Source of the DNA: Clostridiales bacterium UBA6388
GTDB lineage: Bacteria; Bacillota; Clostridia; Oscillospirales; Oscillospiraceae
NCBI GenBank assembly: GCA_002437575.1
Contig: DJQK01000016.1
Location: forward strand, 1,732-13,468
Length of the DNA stretch: 11,737 bases
Direction: 5' to 3'
Below are positions 1 through 7,167 of this stretch, in pieces (positions within the stretch are counted from its first letter, which is position 1; every line of letters starts with the position of its first letter). The translations under genes and the position numbers were made by a program. Below the pieces are notes generated by a model. The model saw only the letters and a list, made by a program, of their open reading frames with translations, ran no database searches and was not told the origin of the DNA.

Positions 1-228
1 TTTGCACTGCTCGAGCGTAATGACCGTTCCTGCGCCAACGAGCATCTCGGGGCAGTTTTCCGCAACTGCCTGAATGGAATCCGCAGCAGCCGCCGTGCGG
101 AACGTAATCTCCATCACATCCACACCGCCGGCAAGCAGCGCGTTCGCCGTCGCAACCGCGTCTTTCGCGTCGTCCAGTACCACGACCGGCACAACGCCGC
201 AGCCGTGGAGTCTATCCAAAACCTTCAT
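1..228 (-). CDS. eda: KDPG/KHG aldolase (2-keto-3-deoxy-6-phosphogluconate aldolase), N-terminal part, cut by window edge
   Basis: Only the first 76 codons are present; the gene continues past position 1. The protein begins MKVLDRLHGCGVVPVVVLDD and fits the class I KDPG aldolase TIM barrel. It shows the family GVVPVV first strand, the GGVDVMEITFRT motif (34-45) and GAGTV (65-69). By position, E40 and R44 match the catalytic glutamate and phosphate/substrate-side arginine of the E. coli enzyme (E45, R49). The Schiff-base lysine lies beyond the window. The family splits 2-keto-3-deoxy-6-phosphogluconate (or the galactonate epimer) into pyruvate and glyceraldehyde-3-phosphate, or cleaves 4-hydroxy-2-oxoglutarate. 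The ATG at 228 follows a GGAG ribosome site. It lies 12 bases after the lactonase stop, so this is the seventh gene seen in the operon. The family call is firm; the exact substrate is not. Confidence 0.93.
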   Translation of the reverse strand, partial: MKVLDRLHGCGVVPVVVLDDAKDAVATANALLAGGVDVMEITFRTAAAADSIQAVAENCPEMLVGAGTVITLEQCK

Positions 229-240
229 ATCCTTCGTCTC

Positions 241-1284
241 CTAAGATGTTTCTTTCCAATTCAAGACGCAGACCGGCTCCGGAACGTTTGAAATTGTCCG
301 GAGCTTCGAAAGCGCACCGGTCTGCGCGTTTCGTTTCCAGAGGATGATCGTTTCTTCCCGCTGACCGGTGCTCACGAGATACTGTCCATCCCGGCTGAGC
401 GCGAAGTCGCGCGGGAAGAAAAGACCGTCCGAAACCGTCCCGGCGTGCTGCGGGTGCATCGGGTCTTCGAGTGAAAACCAGTCGATTCTGCCGCCGCTGT
501 CTGAACGGTTCGAGCAGTAAAGGAATTTTCCGTCCGGACTTACCCGGATTGCCGCGCCGCCGCGCTGCTCCTGCGGCAGCCCTGGGCACGCATCCACGCG
601 CCCCATGCGCATGGGTGCAAGGCAATCCGAAAGATCCAGCATATAAATGCTGCATCCCATCTCCGTCAGAAGATAGGAGATCTTCCCTTCCGGGTGAAAT
701 GCCAGATGGCGCGGGCCCTCGCCGGGCGCAGTGTGGACGCTTGCCGCCGGAAGATGGCGGAGCCGGTCTTCTTCGATGGCAAAAACCTCCAGCGTGTCCG
801 TTCCCAGGTCACAGACGTAAAGCGCCCGCCCATCCGGGCAGACCCACACAGAGTGCGGGTGCGGGCAGGTCTGCCGCACAGAATTCACACTGGAGCCGTA
901 AAGCTGCAGCGTCTGCGTCCGTGCGCCGGGAATGCCGCCAGGAAGGAGCGAAACAGCGTCTACCGTGCCCAGACCGTAGCTGCACGCATAGAGCACGTCG
1001 TTCGCAGTCGTCAGATGCGGCATGACAGGCTCCAGATCCTGCCGCGAGGCAATTTTTGTGAGTGCGCCGCTCCGAACCAGAAACACCGTCAGCTCGCCAG
1101 GAAGACCGCTTGCGCCGGGGCTTTCCGTCAGCGCGTAAAGGGCTCTCCCCTGCTGCGCCAGATATCCGACGCGCCGCACCGGCGCTTCCGGCGTCACGCA
1201 GGCGTTTCGTCCGTCTTCTTCAAAGGAAAGCTTGCATACGCCTGCCCGGTAGCTCCCAATCCAAAACGTGTACTCCTGTTTCAT
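241..1284 (-). CDS. Lactonase, 7-bladed beta-propeller family (6-phosphogluconolactonase/YbhE-like)
   Basis: A 347-residue cytoplasmic protein of the seven-bladed propeller lactonase family (Pgl/YbhE type), close to the usual 330-390 residues. Blade repeats are clear: HPHSVWVCPDGRALYVCDLG (142-161), GEGPRHLAFHPEGKISYLL (188-206), AAIRVSPDGKFLYCSNRSD (244-262) and FPRDFALSRDGQYLVSTG (290-307). Family members hydrolyse 6-phosphogluconolactone or other aldono- and carboxymuconolactones; here an aldonolactone made by the neighbouring SDR is a reasonable substrate (inference). I chose the ATG at 1284, which starts MKQEYTFWIGSY. The frame stays open to 1374, but that extension is Arg/Cys-rich, lies inside the SDR gene and lacks family similarity. 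The start is one base after the SDR stop (TGA-T-ATG) and has no strong ribosome site of its own, which suggests translational coupling. Confidence 0.9.
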   Translation of the reverse strand: MKQEYTFWIGSYRAGVCKLSFEEDGRNACVTPEAPVRRVGYLAQQGRALYALTESPGASGLPGELTVFLVRSGALTKIASRQDLEPVMPHLTTANDVLYACSYGLGTVDAVSLLPGGIPGARTQTLQLYGSSVNSVRQTCPHPHSVWVCPDGRALYVCDLGTDTLEVFAIEEDRLRHLPAASVHTAPGEGPRHLAFHPEGKISYLLTEMGCSIYMLDLSDCLAPMRMGRVDACPGLPQEQRGGAAIRVSPDGKFLYCSNRSDSGGRIDWFSLEDPMHPQHAGTVSDGLFFPRDFALSRDGQYLVSTGQREETIILWKRNAQTGALSKLRTISNVPEPVCVLNWKETS

Positions 1285-1285
1285 A

Positions 1286-2026
1286 TCACAGATGCATACC
1301 GCCGTCGCAATAGATGTTTTCGCCGGTGATATAGCCGCCTTCCTCTGCGCAGAGCAGCAGCACCGCCGCCGCACAGTCCTCTGGCTTTCCGAGTCTGCCG
1401 CAGGGCACTGCCTGCTCGCACGCGGCGCGGTATGCCGCGTCCTCGAGAACGGCGCTGTTGCGCGGAGTGACGATCGTGCCGGGCGCCATATTGTTGATGG
1501 TCACGCCGCCTCCTGAAATCTGCTTTGCCAGATTCCGCACCAGATTGAACTGTGCGTCCTTGCTGGCAGCATATACCAGCATATCCTTGTGGGGCTTTGC
1601 CTGCTGGATGCTGCCGACGGTCACAATCCGTCCCCAATGCTGCTGCAGCATATGCGGCGCATAGCGCTGGATGAGCAGCAGCGTCTGCTTGAGGTTGACC
1701 GTGATCTGCAAATCGAAGTCCTCCGGCGTAATTTCCTGCCACGGCTTTCGGATCTGCACGGACGCATTGAGAATCAGAATATCCACATCGCCTGTCTGCG
1801 CGTAGAGCTTTTCCGCGGCGTCGAGGCATACCAGATCCGCGACACACGCATACGCACAGCCGCCCTTTGCCGTAATCTCATCGGCAACGCCCTGCGCCTT
1901 TTCCATGCTTTTCGACGCCTGCACCCAGACCTCACAGCCGTTTTCCGCGAGGCACGCGGCGATCGCCTTGCCGATGCCCTGCGACGAGCCGGTCACCAGC
2001 GCCTTTTTTCCATTGAGATTGAACAT
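1286..2026 (-). CDS. Short-chain dehydrogenase/reductase (SDR), gluconate 5-dehydrogenase/FabG-like
   Basis: A 246-residue classical SDR with a Rossmann fold. The cofactor motif TGSSQGIG is at 12-19 and the helix Asn at N111. The catalytic residues are S139 (VGSI) and Y152-x3-K156 (YAASK); PGTIVTPRN (182-190) follows, and the typical C-terminal YITGENIYCDGG sits at 232-243. The usual NNAG motif reads LNAS (86-89). Strand two ends in VQASK with no acidic residue, and the nearby K39 hints at NADP(H) preference (inference). SDRs in such operons oxidise a sugar to its lactone or interconvert keto- and hydroxy-sugar acids. The downstream lactonase favours a lactone-forming role, while the UxuA homologue nearby would also fit a fructuronate/mannonate-type reductase. 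The ATG at 2026 has a GGAG site about 9 bases upstream. Substrate unknown. Confidence 0.9.
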   Translation of the reverse strand: MFNLNGKKALVTGSSQGIGKAIAACLAENGCEVWVQASKSMEKAQGVADEITAKGGCAYACVADLVCLDAAEKLYAQTGDVDILILNASVQIRKPWQEITPEDFDLQITVNLKQTLLLIQRYAPHMLQQHWGRIVTVGSIQQAKPHKDMLVYAASKDAQFNLVRNLAKQISGGGVTINNMAPGTIVTPRNSAVLEDAAYRAACEQAVPCGRLGKPEDCAAAVLLLCAEEGGYITGENIYCDGGMHL

Positions 2027-2053
2027 AGCCTGTATCTCCCATATTCATCGGTC

Positions 2054-2088
2054 TGCCCCGCAGCGCAAACTGCTTGCGCTGCGGGGCA
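2054..2088 (-). promoter_or_regulatory. Perfect 15-bp intercistronic hairpin between RraA-family and SDR genes
   Basis: TGCCCCGCAGCGCAA (2054-2068) pairs fully with TTGCGCTGCGGGGCA (2074-2088) around a 5-base loop. On the minus-strand transcript it starts 11 bases after the RraA stop and lies just before the SDR ribosome site. No T-run follows in that direction, so it does not look like a full intrinsic terminator. A 3'-end stabiliser, processing site or partial pause between operon segments is more likely. Confidence 0.7.
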
Positions 2089-2099
2089 CGTTGTGCGAA

Positions 2100-3029
2100 T
2101 CAAAGCGACGACTGCGTGTCGTTCGGGTCGCCGTTGCGGGCAAGGTCGTACTCCTGCGACCAGTCGAGCCCACGGTATTTTTCCGCGCGCGGGTCAGTCT
2201 TGATGAACTCCATCAGAAGATCGAGCATCGGCTCGGTCCAGGTGTTCTTGTCGATCTGCGCGGTGGTAAACTTGTTGAGGGTGATCATTTCGAAGCCGAA
2301 CAGGTCCTTGACCTGCGTCTTTGCTGCGCCGTCGACCACCTCGGGAACCAGATGGGGCGGAATGAACAGCACGCCGCCGCTGCAGCCGTAGACGATGTCG
2401 CCCGGCAGGCAGATTGCCGCTTCCCGGCCGTCGCCGAGGCGCGCGGGGGTGTTGAAGCCGGTCATGACAAAATCGCGGATGGGCGTGGGGTCGATGCCGC
2501 GGTAGTAGACCTGCGTGCCGACCTTCTGCATCTGTTCGATGTCGCGGATGCCGCCCCAGATCACCGCGCCGCCGGTCTTGGTCTTGTTCTTGATGGCAGT
2601 CGTGAGGTTACCGCCGACGAAGGTGCCCTTGAAGACCTTATCGTACATATCAATGACAATGACGTCGCGCTCCTGCAGGCTGTCGATGACCCACTGGTTG
2701 GGTGTGCCGGACCAGCCGTTTTCGGCAGCGGACTCCATCATGACGTCAAAATAGTCCGGGCGTGTGGGCGCGTAAACCGCGGTCAGAGCTCTGCCGACAA
2801 GCTTTTTGTTGAGCGTGCCATCGTCCCGGAATTCCGGGTGCAGCGACTTCATGGAGATAAACTGATTTTCATAGCCCTTGACAAAAATCGGCTTCCAGAC
2901 CTCCTCGAGCGTCATCTCCGCCAGCGCGTCGAGATAGCGGTCGGCGACCTTGGGTCTGCCGTCAGGCAGGCGTTCGCCTTTCCACAGTGGGGTCAGTGCG
3001 ATGATGTCTTCCTTATTATTAAAACGCAT
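2100..3029 (-). CDS. RraA-family protein (HMG aldolase/demethylmenaquinone methyltransferase-like fold), long form
   Basis: A 309-residue cytoplasmic protein with an RraA-like core. The conserved stretch GGNLTTAIKNKTKTGGAVIW (139-158) continues into GGIRDI (159-164). It is followed by PGDIVYGCSGGVLFIPP (209-225), where other members have a GD-x-x-x-D-x-D/GVVVVP strand. In class II pyruvate aldolases of this fold (HMG/CHA aldolase), the Arg-Asp of the G-G-x-R-D motif binds pyruvate and the metal; R162 and D163 sit there. Classic RraA and HMG aldolases have about 160-240 residues. This protein carries extra sequence at both ends: residues 1-80 and a tail after about 255. An aldolase or decarboxylase acting on a 2-keto acid fits the sugar-acid operon, but this is inference; true RraA (RNase E inhibitor) is unlikely here. 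The ATG at 3029 has AAGGAG 7 bases upstream. The gene starts 27 bases after the ATPase stop. Confidence 0.85.
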   Translation of the reverse strand: MRFNNKEDIIALTPLWKGERLPDGRPKVADRYLDALAEMTLEEVWKPIFVKGYENQFISMKSLHPEFRDDGTLNKKLVGRALTAVYAPTRPDYFDVMMESAAENGWSGTPNQWVIDSLQERDVIVIDMYDKVFKGTFVGGNLTTAIKNKTKTGGAVIWGGIRDIEQMQKVGTQVYYRGIDPTPIRDFVMTGFNTPARLGDGREAAICLPGDIVYGCSGGVLFIPPHLVPEVVDGAAKTQVKDLFGFEMITLNKFTTAQIDKNTWTEPMLDLLMEFIKTDPRAEKYRGLDWSQEYDLARNGDPNDTQSSL

Positions 3030-3056
3030 GGTGCTTCTCCTTCTTGAAACCTGTGA

Positions 3057-4571
3057 TTATTTGATGGCAAGCTTCATCACGTTTTCCTGCGTGATTTCGT
3101 CTCCGGTCAGCTCGCCCTGAATCTTTCCGCTGCTCAGAACCAGCACACGGTCGGACATATTGACCAGCTCCGGCATATCGCTCGATGCCATGACGATGGA
3201 CACGCCCTGTTCGGTCAGCTCACGCATGATCGTGTAGAACTCTGCCTTTGCGCCGACGTCAATGCCCTTGGTCGGCTCGTCCATAAAGAGGATCTTGGGG
3301 TTCGTCAGCAGCCACTTGCCGAGAACGACCTTCTGCTGGTTGCCGCCCGAAAGTGCAACGATCAGTGTGTCCATGCTGGGCGCCTTGACGCGCAGACGGT
3401 CAAAGATGACCTTCGCGGTCTTTTCCTCTGCTTTTTTGTCAATGAGGAATTTTCCGGGAATGTCCTTGAGGCAGGCGAGCGTGAGATTTTTGAGGATGCT
3501 CAGGATCCAGACGAAACCGGACTTCTTGCGCTCCTCGGTAACAAAGCCGATGCCATGGTCGATGGCGTCCTTCGGACTGCGGATTTTAACGCTCTTTCCG
3601 AACAGCTCGACGTTCTTGGTGACGCCTGTTGTGATCTGCCCGAAGATGGCGCCGAGGCACTCGCTTCGACCTGCGCCGACCAGACCGCCCAGACCCAGAA
3701 TTTCGCCCTTGTGAAGCTCGAAGGAAATATTTTCCACAATGTTCTTGTCCACAATCGACGGATGCGGAACGGTCAGATCCGTGACCTTCATGACGACCTC
3801 GTCGGAGGCATGGAATCGTCCGCCGGGATACATGCTGTCCATCTTTCTGCCGACCATCTCTTCGACCAATCGGTCGTTGTTCGTCTCGGAAATTTTGCGC
3901 GTGGAAATCAAGTGTCCGTCGCGCATGACCGTCACACGGTCGGCAATTTCGAAGACCTCGTCGAGCTTGTGGCTGATGTAGACGCAGGCGACGCCCTGCT
4001 CGCGCAGGCGGCGGATGATAGAAAAGAGCTTGTCCACCTCTTTGTCCGTCAGCGCGGAGGTCGGCTCGTCAAGCACCAGCACGCGGGGGTTGCGGATGAC
4101 GGCACGCATGATGGCGAGCATCTGCAGCTGCCCGCTGTTTAGGGGTCTTGCCAGCGAGCGCGGACCGACGTTGATCTCCAGCTCGTCCAGAATCTGCTGT
4201 GTCTTTTCGTCGAGCGTTTTATAATCGACCATCACACCCTTGCCCGGAAGGTTGCCGACGAAGAGATTCTCTTCGATCGTGCCGTCGAGCATGGCGTTGA
4301 TTTCCTGATAGATCATCTCAATACCGAGCGAACGCGCGGTATGGACGCTCATGTTGTGTACCTTTTCTCCGTCGAACCAGATCTCGCCCTCATATTCCTT
4401 CGAGGTGTAGCTGCCGCTGAGCACCTTCATTAGGGTGGACTTGCCTGCGCCGTTTTCGCCGCAGATCGCCAGAACCTCTCCGGCATTCAATTCGATGGAG
4501 ACGTCGCTCAATGCCAGAACGCCGGGAAAGCGTTTGGTGACATGGCGCATTTCCAAAATATGTTCAGCCAA
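3057..4571 (-). CDS. Sugar ABC importer ATPase, two fused NBDs (RbsA/MglA/XylG type)
   Basis: A 504-residue double nucleotide-binding protein that powers uptake on the inner membrane face. NBD1 has Walker A GENGAGKST (38-46), Q-loop YQE (88-90), signature LNSGQLQ (144-150), Walker B VLVLDEPTSALT (164-175) and switch H201. NBD2 has the degenerate Walker A GLVGAGRSE (296-304, Lys to Arg), signature LSGGNQQK (407-414) and Walker B ILFMDEPTKGIDVG (427-440). Its switch region SSDMPEL (463-469) lacks the His. Such asymmetry is normal for this family. The start is a TTG at 4571: AGGAGG lies 8 bases upstream, whereas the first in-frame ATG (codon 8) would be too far from it and would lose the first residues of the family's conserved N-terminus. 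The gene sits 45 bases after the permease stop. The exact sugar is not readable. Confidence 0.96.
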   Translation of the reverse strand: MAEHILEMRHVTKRFPGVLALSDVSIELNAGEVLAICGENGAGKSTLMKVLSGSYTSKEYEGEIWFDGEKVHNMSVHTARSLGIEMIYQEINAMLDGTIEENLFVGNLPGKGVMVDYKTLDEKTQQILDELEINVGPRSLARPLNSGQLQMLAIMRAVIRNPRVLVLDEPTSALTDKEVDKLFSIIRRLREQGVACVYISHKLDEVFEIADRVTVMRDGHLISTRKISETNNDRLVEEMVGRKMDSMYPGGRFHASDEVVMKVTDLTVPHPSIVDKNIVENISFELHKGEILGLGGLVGAGRSECLGAIFGQITTGVTKNVELFGKSVKIRSPKDAIDHGIGFVTEERKKSGFVWILSILKNLTLACLKDIPGKFLIDKKAEEKTAKVIFDRLRVKAPSMDTLIVALSGGNQQKVVLGKWLLTNPKILFMDEPTKGIDVGAKAEFYTIMRELTEQGVSIVMASSDMPELVNMSDRVLVLSSGKIQGELTGDEITQENVMKLAIK

Positions 4572-4616
4572 TGGTTTAGCCTCCTTCTTCTCTGCAAATA
4601 TGTTCCGGCTTCCAGC

Positions 4617-5582
4617 TTATTTGCCGCTGAGAACGGCACGGCGGTACTTGTCGATGAACATCGAGAGAATCAGAATCAAGCCAAAAATCAGCGTCTGTGC
4701 GGTGCTGGGAATGCCGACAAGAATCAGGAAGTTCGTGATGGTTGCAAGCAGGATGCAGCCGATGGCGGTACCGGCAATGGTGCCCGAGCCGCCCGCGGGA
4801 CTGGTGCCGCCGATGATAACCGCCGCCATGATCTTCAGGTTCACGCCGTCGCCCGCGCCGGGGATGCCGGAGGCAAAGCGTGCTGCCCAGATAACGCCGG
4901 TGAATGCGGAGAACAAACCAACTGCGACATAGACCAGAATTCTTCTTCTGACGACGGGGATACCCGCGAGGTACGCCGTCTCGGGGTTGCCGCCGATGGC
5001 TGCAATGGAGCGGCCAAACTTCGACCGGTTCAGAATGATGTAGCCCGCAGCGCCGATGATCAGGGCATAGAGAATCGGAACAGGAACGGTATCAAACAGA
5101 TACGTCTGGCCGAGCGCCTTGAACTCCGCGTTCATGCCGGAGACGGCCAGACCGCCCGTCCAAAGAAGCGCGATGCCGCTGAGAATGTATTGCATACCGA
5201 GCGTAATGATAAATGCGGGCTGACCGAAGCGGACGATAATCACGCCGTTGACCCAGCCAACCAGTGCGCCGACGAGCAGCGCGACGAGAATTGCCAGCCA
5301 CATATTCCAGCCGCCTGCGATGGCATACGCGACGATGACGCCGGCAAGAGACAGCGTCGAGCCGACCGACAGGTCCATGCCGCTTGCCGTGAGCAGATAC
5401 GTCAGCGGCACGCCGATGAAGAAGGAAAAGCTTGCAGTGCGGAGAATGTCGATGAGGTTTGCCGCACCAAAGAAGTTCGGATTGACGAATGCGACGATGA
5501 TCAGAATCAGCGCCAGCGGAATGAGCGCGCCCAGCTCGTTGTGCGACATGATCGCGCGCATGAGTTTCTTTTTGTTATTCAT
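4617..5582 (-). CDS. Sugar ABC importer permease (RbsC/XylH type, BPD_transp_2 family)
   Basis: A 321-residue integral membrane protein with about eight to ten hydrophobic segments. Family signatures are SGMDLSVGSTLSLAG (67-81), AIGGNPETAYLAGI (195-208, the cytoplasmic loop that docks with the ATPase) and IIGGTSPAGGSGTIAGT (256-272). It forms the channel, probably as a dimer, with the fused ATPase. I chose the ATG at 5582 (MNNKKKLMRAI). It has GGAGG 9 bases upstream and a normal positively charged cytoplasmic N-terminus. The frame remains open to 5738, but that extension is hydrophilic, spans the intercistronic hairpin and overlaps the binding-protein gene. The gene stands 103 bases after the binding-protein stop. 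Substrate specificity is set by the binding protein and cannot be read here. Confidence 0.96.
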   Translation of the reverse strand: MNNKKKLMRAIMSHNELGALIPLALILIIVAFVNPNFFGAANLIDILRTASFSFFIGVPLTYLLTASGMDLSVGSTLSLAGVIVAYAIAGGWNMWLAILVALLVGALVGWVNGVIIVRFGQPAFIITLGMQYILSGIALLWTGGLAVSGMNAEFKALGQTYLFDTVPVPILYALIIGAAGYIILNRSKFGRSIAAIGGNPETAYLAGIPVVRRRILVYVAVGLFSAFTGVIWAARFASGIPGAGDGVNLKIMAAVIIGGTSPAGGSGTIAGTAIGCILLATITNFLILVGIPSTAQTLIFGLILILSMFIDKYRRAVLSGK

Positions 5583-5599
5583 TCGGTTCTTCCTCCAAA

Positions 5600-5649
5600 G
5601 AAGGACCGATCCGGGTCGATGGGTATGCTTGAGCCCGGAACGGTCCTTC
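5600..5649 (-). promoter_or_regulatory. Intercistronic hairpin after the substrate-binding protein gene
   Basis: GAAGGACCG (5600-5608) pairs with CGGTCCTTC (5641-5649). After an A/A mismatch, TCCGGG (5610-5615) pairs with CCCGGA (5634-5639). On the minus strand the 3' arm is followed by a short TTT and then directly by the permease ribosome site GGAGG. This is the expected place for a partial terminator or RNA-stabilising stem, letting a binding protein be made in excess over its permease. That function is inferred. Confidence 0.65.
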
Positions 5650-5685
5650 GTGCTATTTATCAGTGAACGGACAAATGGGGTGCGA

Positions 5686-6744
5686 TCAATCCAGCGGAAT
5701 ACCTTCCTGGTCGGCGTATGCCTGCACGCCGTCGGCATACAGCGCGTATGCGCCGCAGCCGGAGAAGCCTTCTACCGTGCCGCCCTCATAGAGGGTCTTT
5801 GCCAGAGAAACAGCGGTCCGACCGACGGAGAGCCAGTCCTGGATGATGGTGCAGTCCGCAGCGCCGGACAAAACATACGTCAGGATCTCTGCGCCGCCGT
5901 CGATGCCCTGGACATACATCGAGTCCTGAAGCCCTCTTTCCTCTACGAGCGTTGCCGCGCCGACGGCTGCCATGGAGCAGTCAGCAACAAACGCATTGAT
6001 CTCCGGGTGTGCCAGCAGCAGTGCAGAGAACTTTTCATAGACGACCTGAGTATCGGAGGTGGATTCTTCCTGCGAGACGACGACTGCGTCCGGGCGAAGC
6101 TCGGCGAGCTTGTCGCAGAAGGACTGATAGTTGATGTTGTGCGACTGGGAGCTGAGCTTGGGCTGCATGTACACAACGTTGATGGGCTCGTCCTCGGGCA
6201 TGTTCTGTACGAGCGTCTCTGCCTGAATGTTGCCGAGCTCAACGGGGTCGATGCCGGTGTAGACCTCGCAGCGGCCGGGCAACGAGTAGTTGATGCCGAC
6301 GAGCGTCACGCCCTTTTCCAGCGCGCGGTCAACGACGTCGTTGAACGCTTCCTGGTCGTTCCAGTTGCCGATGATGATGTCTGCACCGTTGGAAAGTGCA
6401 GTCTCGCAAAGCTCGACCATCTCGGTGGTGTTGGCGGTCGTGACCGGTCCGAGGTAGGTGTAATCCCAGCCCTCGGCTGCGGCTGCTTCTTCAAAGCCCT
6501 TCTGGCAGTTGCCCCAGGCGGAGCCGCCGATCAGCGGGGAGACGAGGAAGCACTTGACCTTGTCGTCGGACGCAGTCTCTTCGGTCTTGGGCTCTTCGGC
6601 AGTTTCTTCTGTCTTGGTTTCTTCAGCGGCGGAAGCGTCCGTCTTGGCGGGCTCGTCCGCGGCAGTTTCTGCTTTGGTGCTGCACGCGCTCAGCATCGAC
6701 AGGCAAAGCAGCGCTGCCAGAAGCAATGCGATGAACTTTTTCAT
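5686..6744 (-). CDS. Sugar ABC importer substrate-binding lipoprotein (Peripla_BP_4, RbsB-like)
   Basis: A 352-residue lipoprotein. A signal peptide starts MKKFIALLLAALLCL and ends in the lipobox LSAC with lipidated Cys21. A low-complexity Thr/Glu/Ala/Lys linker follows (about 22-62) and should hold the domain off the membrane. The type I periplasmic-binding fold begins near residue 63 (VKCFLVSPLIGGSAWGNCQK). Family marks are the NGADIIIGNWND region (118-129), MAAVGAATLVEERG in the second lobe and QGIDGGAEILTYVLSG before the C-terminal lobe crossover. It captures the ligand outside the cell and hands it to the permease. It is the first gene of the operon. The ATG at 6744 has only a modest GGATAGGA ribosome site. 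The ligand is probably a pentose, hexose or sugar acid, which is not determinable from these motifs. Confidence 0.95.
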   Translation of the reverse strand: MKKFIALLLAALLCLSMLSACSTKAETAADEPAKTDASAAEETKTEETAEEPKTEETASDDKVKCFLVSPLIGGSAWGNCQKGFEEAAAAEGWDYTYLGPVTTANTTEMVELCETALSNGADIIIGNWNDQEAFNDVVDRALEKGVTLVGINYSLPGRCEVYTGIDPVELGNIQAETLVQNMPEDEPINVVYMQPKLSSQSHNINYQSFCDKLAELRPDAVVVSQEESTSDTQVVYEKFSALLLAHPEINAFVADCSMAAVGAATLVEERGLQDSMYVQGIDGGAEILTYVLSGAADCTIIQDWLSVGRTAVSLAKTLYEGGTVEGFSGCGAYALYADGVQAYADQEGIPLD

Positions 6745-6832
6745 AATCCTATCCAGCTTTCTTCATTATTTTTACCTATGGGGTCGTCCCCCTCAGCGTG
6801 ATTTTATTTTACTGGAACGTGGAGAATATTTC

Positions 6833-6861
6833 ATTAAATATCCAACATATTTTGCAAACAA
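6833..6861 (-). promoter_or_regulatory. Candidate promoter of the transporter/catabolic operon
   Basis: Reading the minus strand, TTGTTT (6861-6856) serves as a weak -35 box and TTTAAT (6838-6833) as a 5-of-6 -10 box, with a 17-base spacer. This puts the start near 6826 and gives a leader of about 80 bases before the binding-protein ATG. The -10 box lies inside the inverted repeat ATATTT-CATT-AAATAT (6826-6841). The poor -35 box fits an activator-dependent promoter such as one driven by the divergent AraC protein (inference). In AT-rich DNA such matches arise easily. Confidence 0.35.
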
Positions 6862-7138
6862 TTTTATGGTTTTTACTTCATAAATTGCACGAAAAGAGAG
6901 GCCGATTTTTGTTGATATTGAAAACTCATTGCTTCTCGGAGCTGTTTCACGCAGTGATTTTCTCCGATTTTTTGACCGATTTCCATGCGTTTCTCTGATT
7001 TTCCCATATTTTCCGGCAATATTCGTACTCTATTGGAACACAGTGCTGGAAATTCTGCCGGATGCTGTTTTCTGTATCCATTTCCTGTTCCTGCAACAAT
7101 AATCCGGTAAGCATTTATAAAAAATCGTAAAATAGTTC

Positions 7139-7167
7139 TAGAAACCAAAAAATTGTTATAGTATAAT
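7139..7167 (+). promoter_or_regulatory. Candidate promoter of the AraC-family gene
   Basis: A perfect TATAAT -10 box (7162-7167) lies 17 bases after TAGAAA (7139-7144, 4 of 6 matches to TTGACA). The -35 box overlaps the 8-bp palindrome TTCTAGAA (7136-7143). Transcription would start near 7174, about 66 bases ahead of the ATG. Confidence 0.6.

Noticed and set aside
1285..1374. 30-residue N-terminal extension of the lactonase
   Set aside because: It overlaps the SDR 3' end, is Arg/Cys-rich, and the propeller similarity starts at the ATG at 1284.
1905..3047. Plus-strand open frame of 380 codons opposite the RraA and SDR genes
   Set aside because: Antisense shadow: no ribosome site, no family motif, and its composition mirrors the real genes.
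4542..5666. Plus-strand open frame of 374 codons opposite the permease
   Set aside because: Highly charged Asp/Arg/Gln-rich translation with no domain, antisense to a membrane protein gene.
5583..5738. 52-residue N-terminal extension of the permease
   Set aside because: It crosses the intercistronic hairpin and the binding-protein stop. The ATG at 5582 has a strong ribosome site.
6780..6791. GGGG-TCGT-CCCC hairpin in the binding-protein leader
   Set aside because: Only four base pairs and easily due to chance; not enough to call a regulatory element.
5248..6801. Long plus-strand open frame (517 codons) opposite the binding protein and permease
   Set aside because: It lies wholly antisense to two genes with strong family motifs. 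It has no recognisable domain and reflects GC-rich codon bias on the real strand.
6745..6900. Catabolite-repression (cre) site or riboswitch ahead of the operon
   Set aside because: The best cre-like stretches miss the central CG and other fixed bases. No known riboswitch core could be recognised.
6798..7148. Small open frames in the AT-rich intergenic region
   Set aside because: No ribosome site, no recognisable motif, and both strands are open by chance in T-rich sequence.
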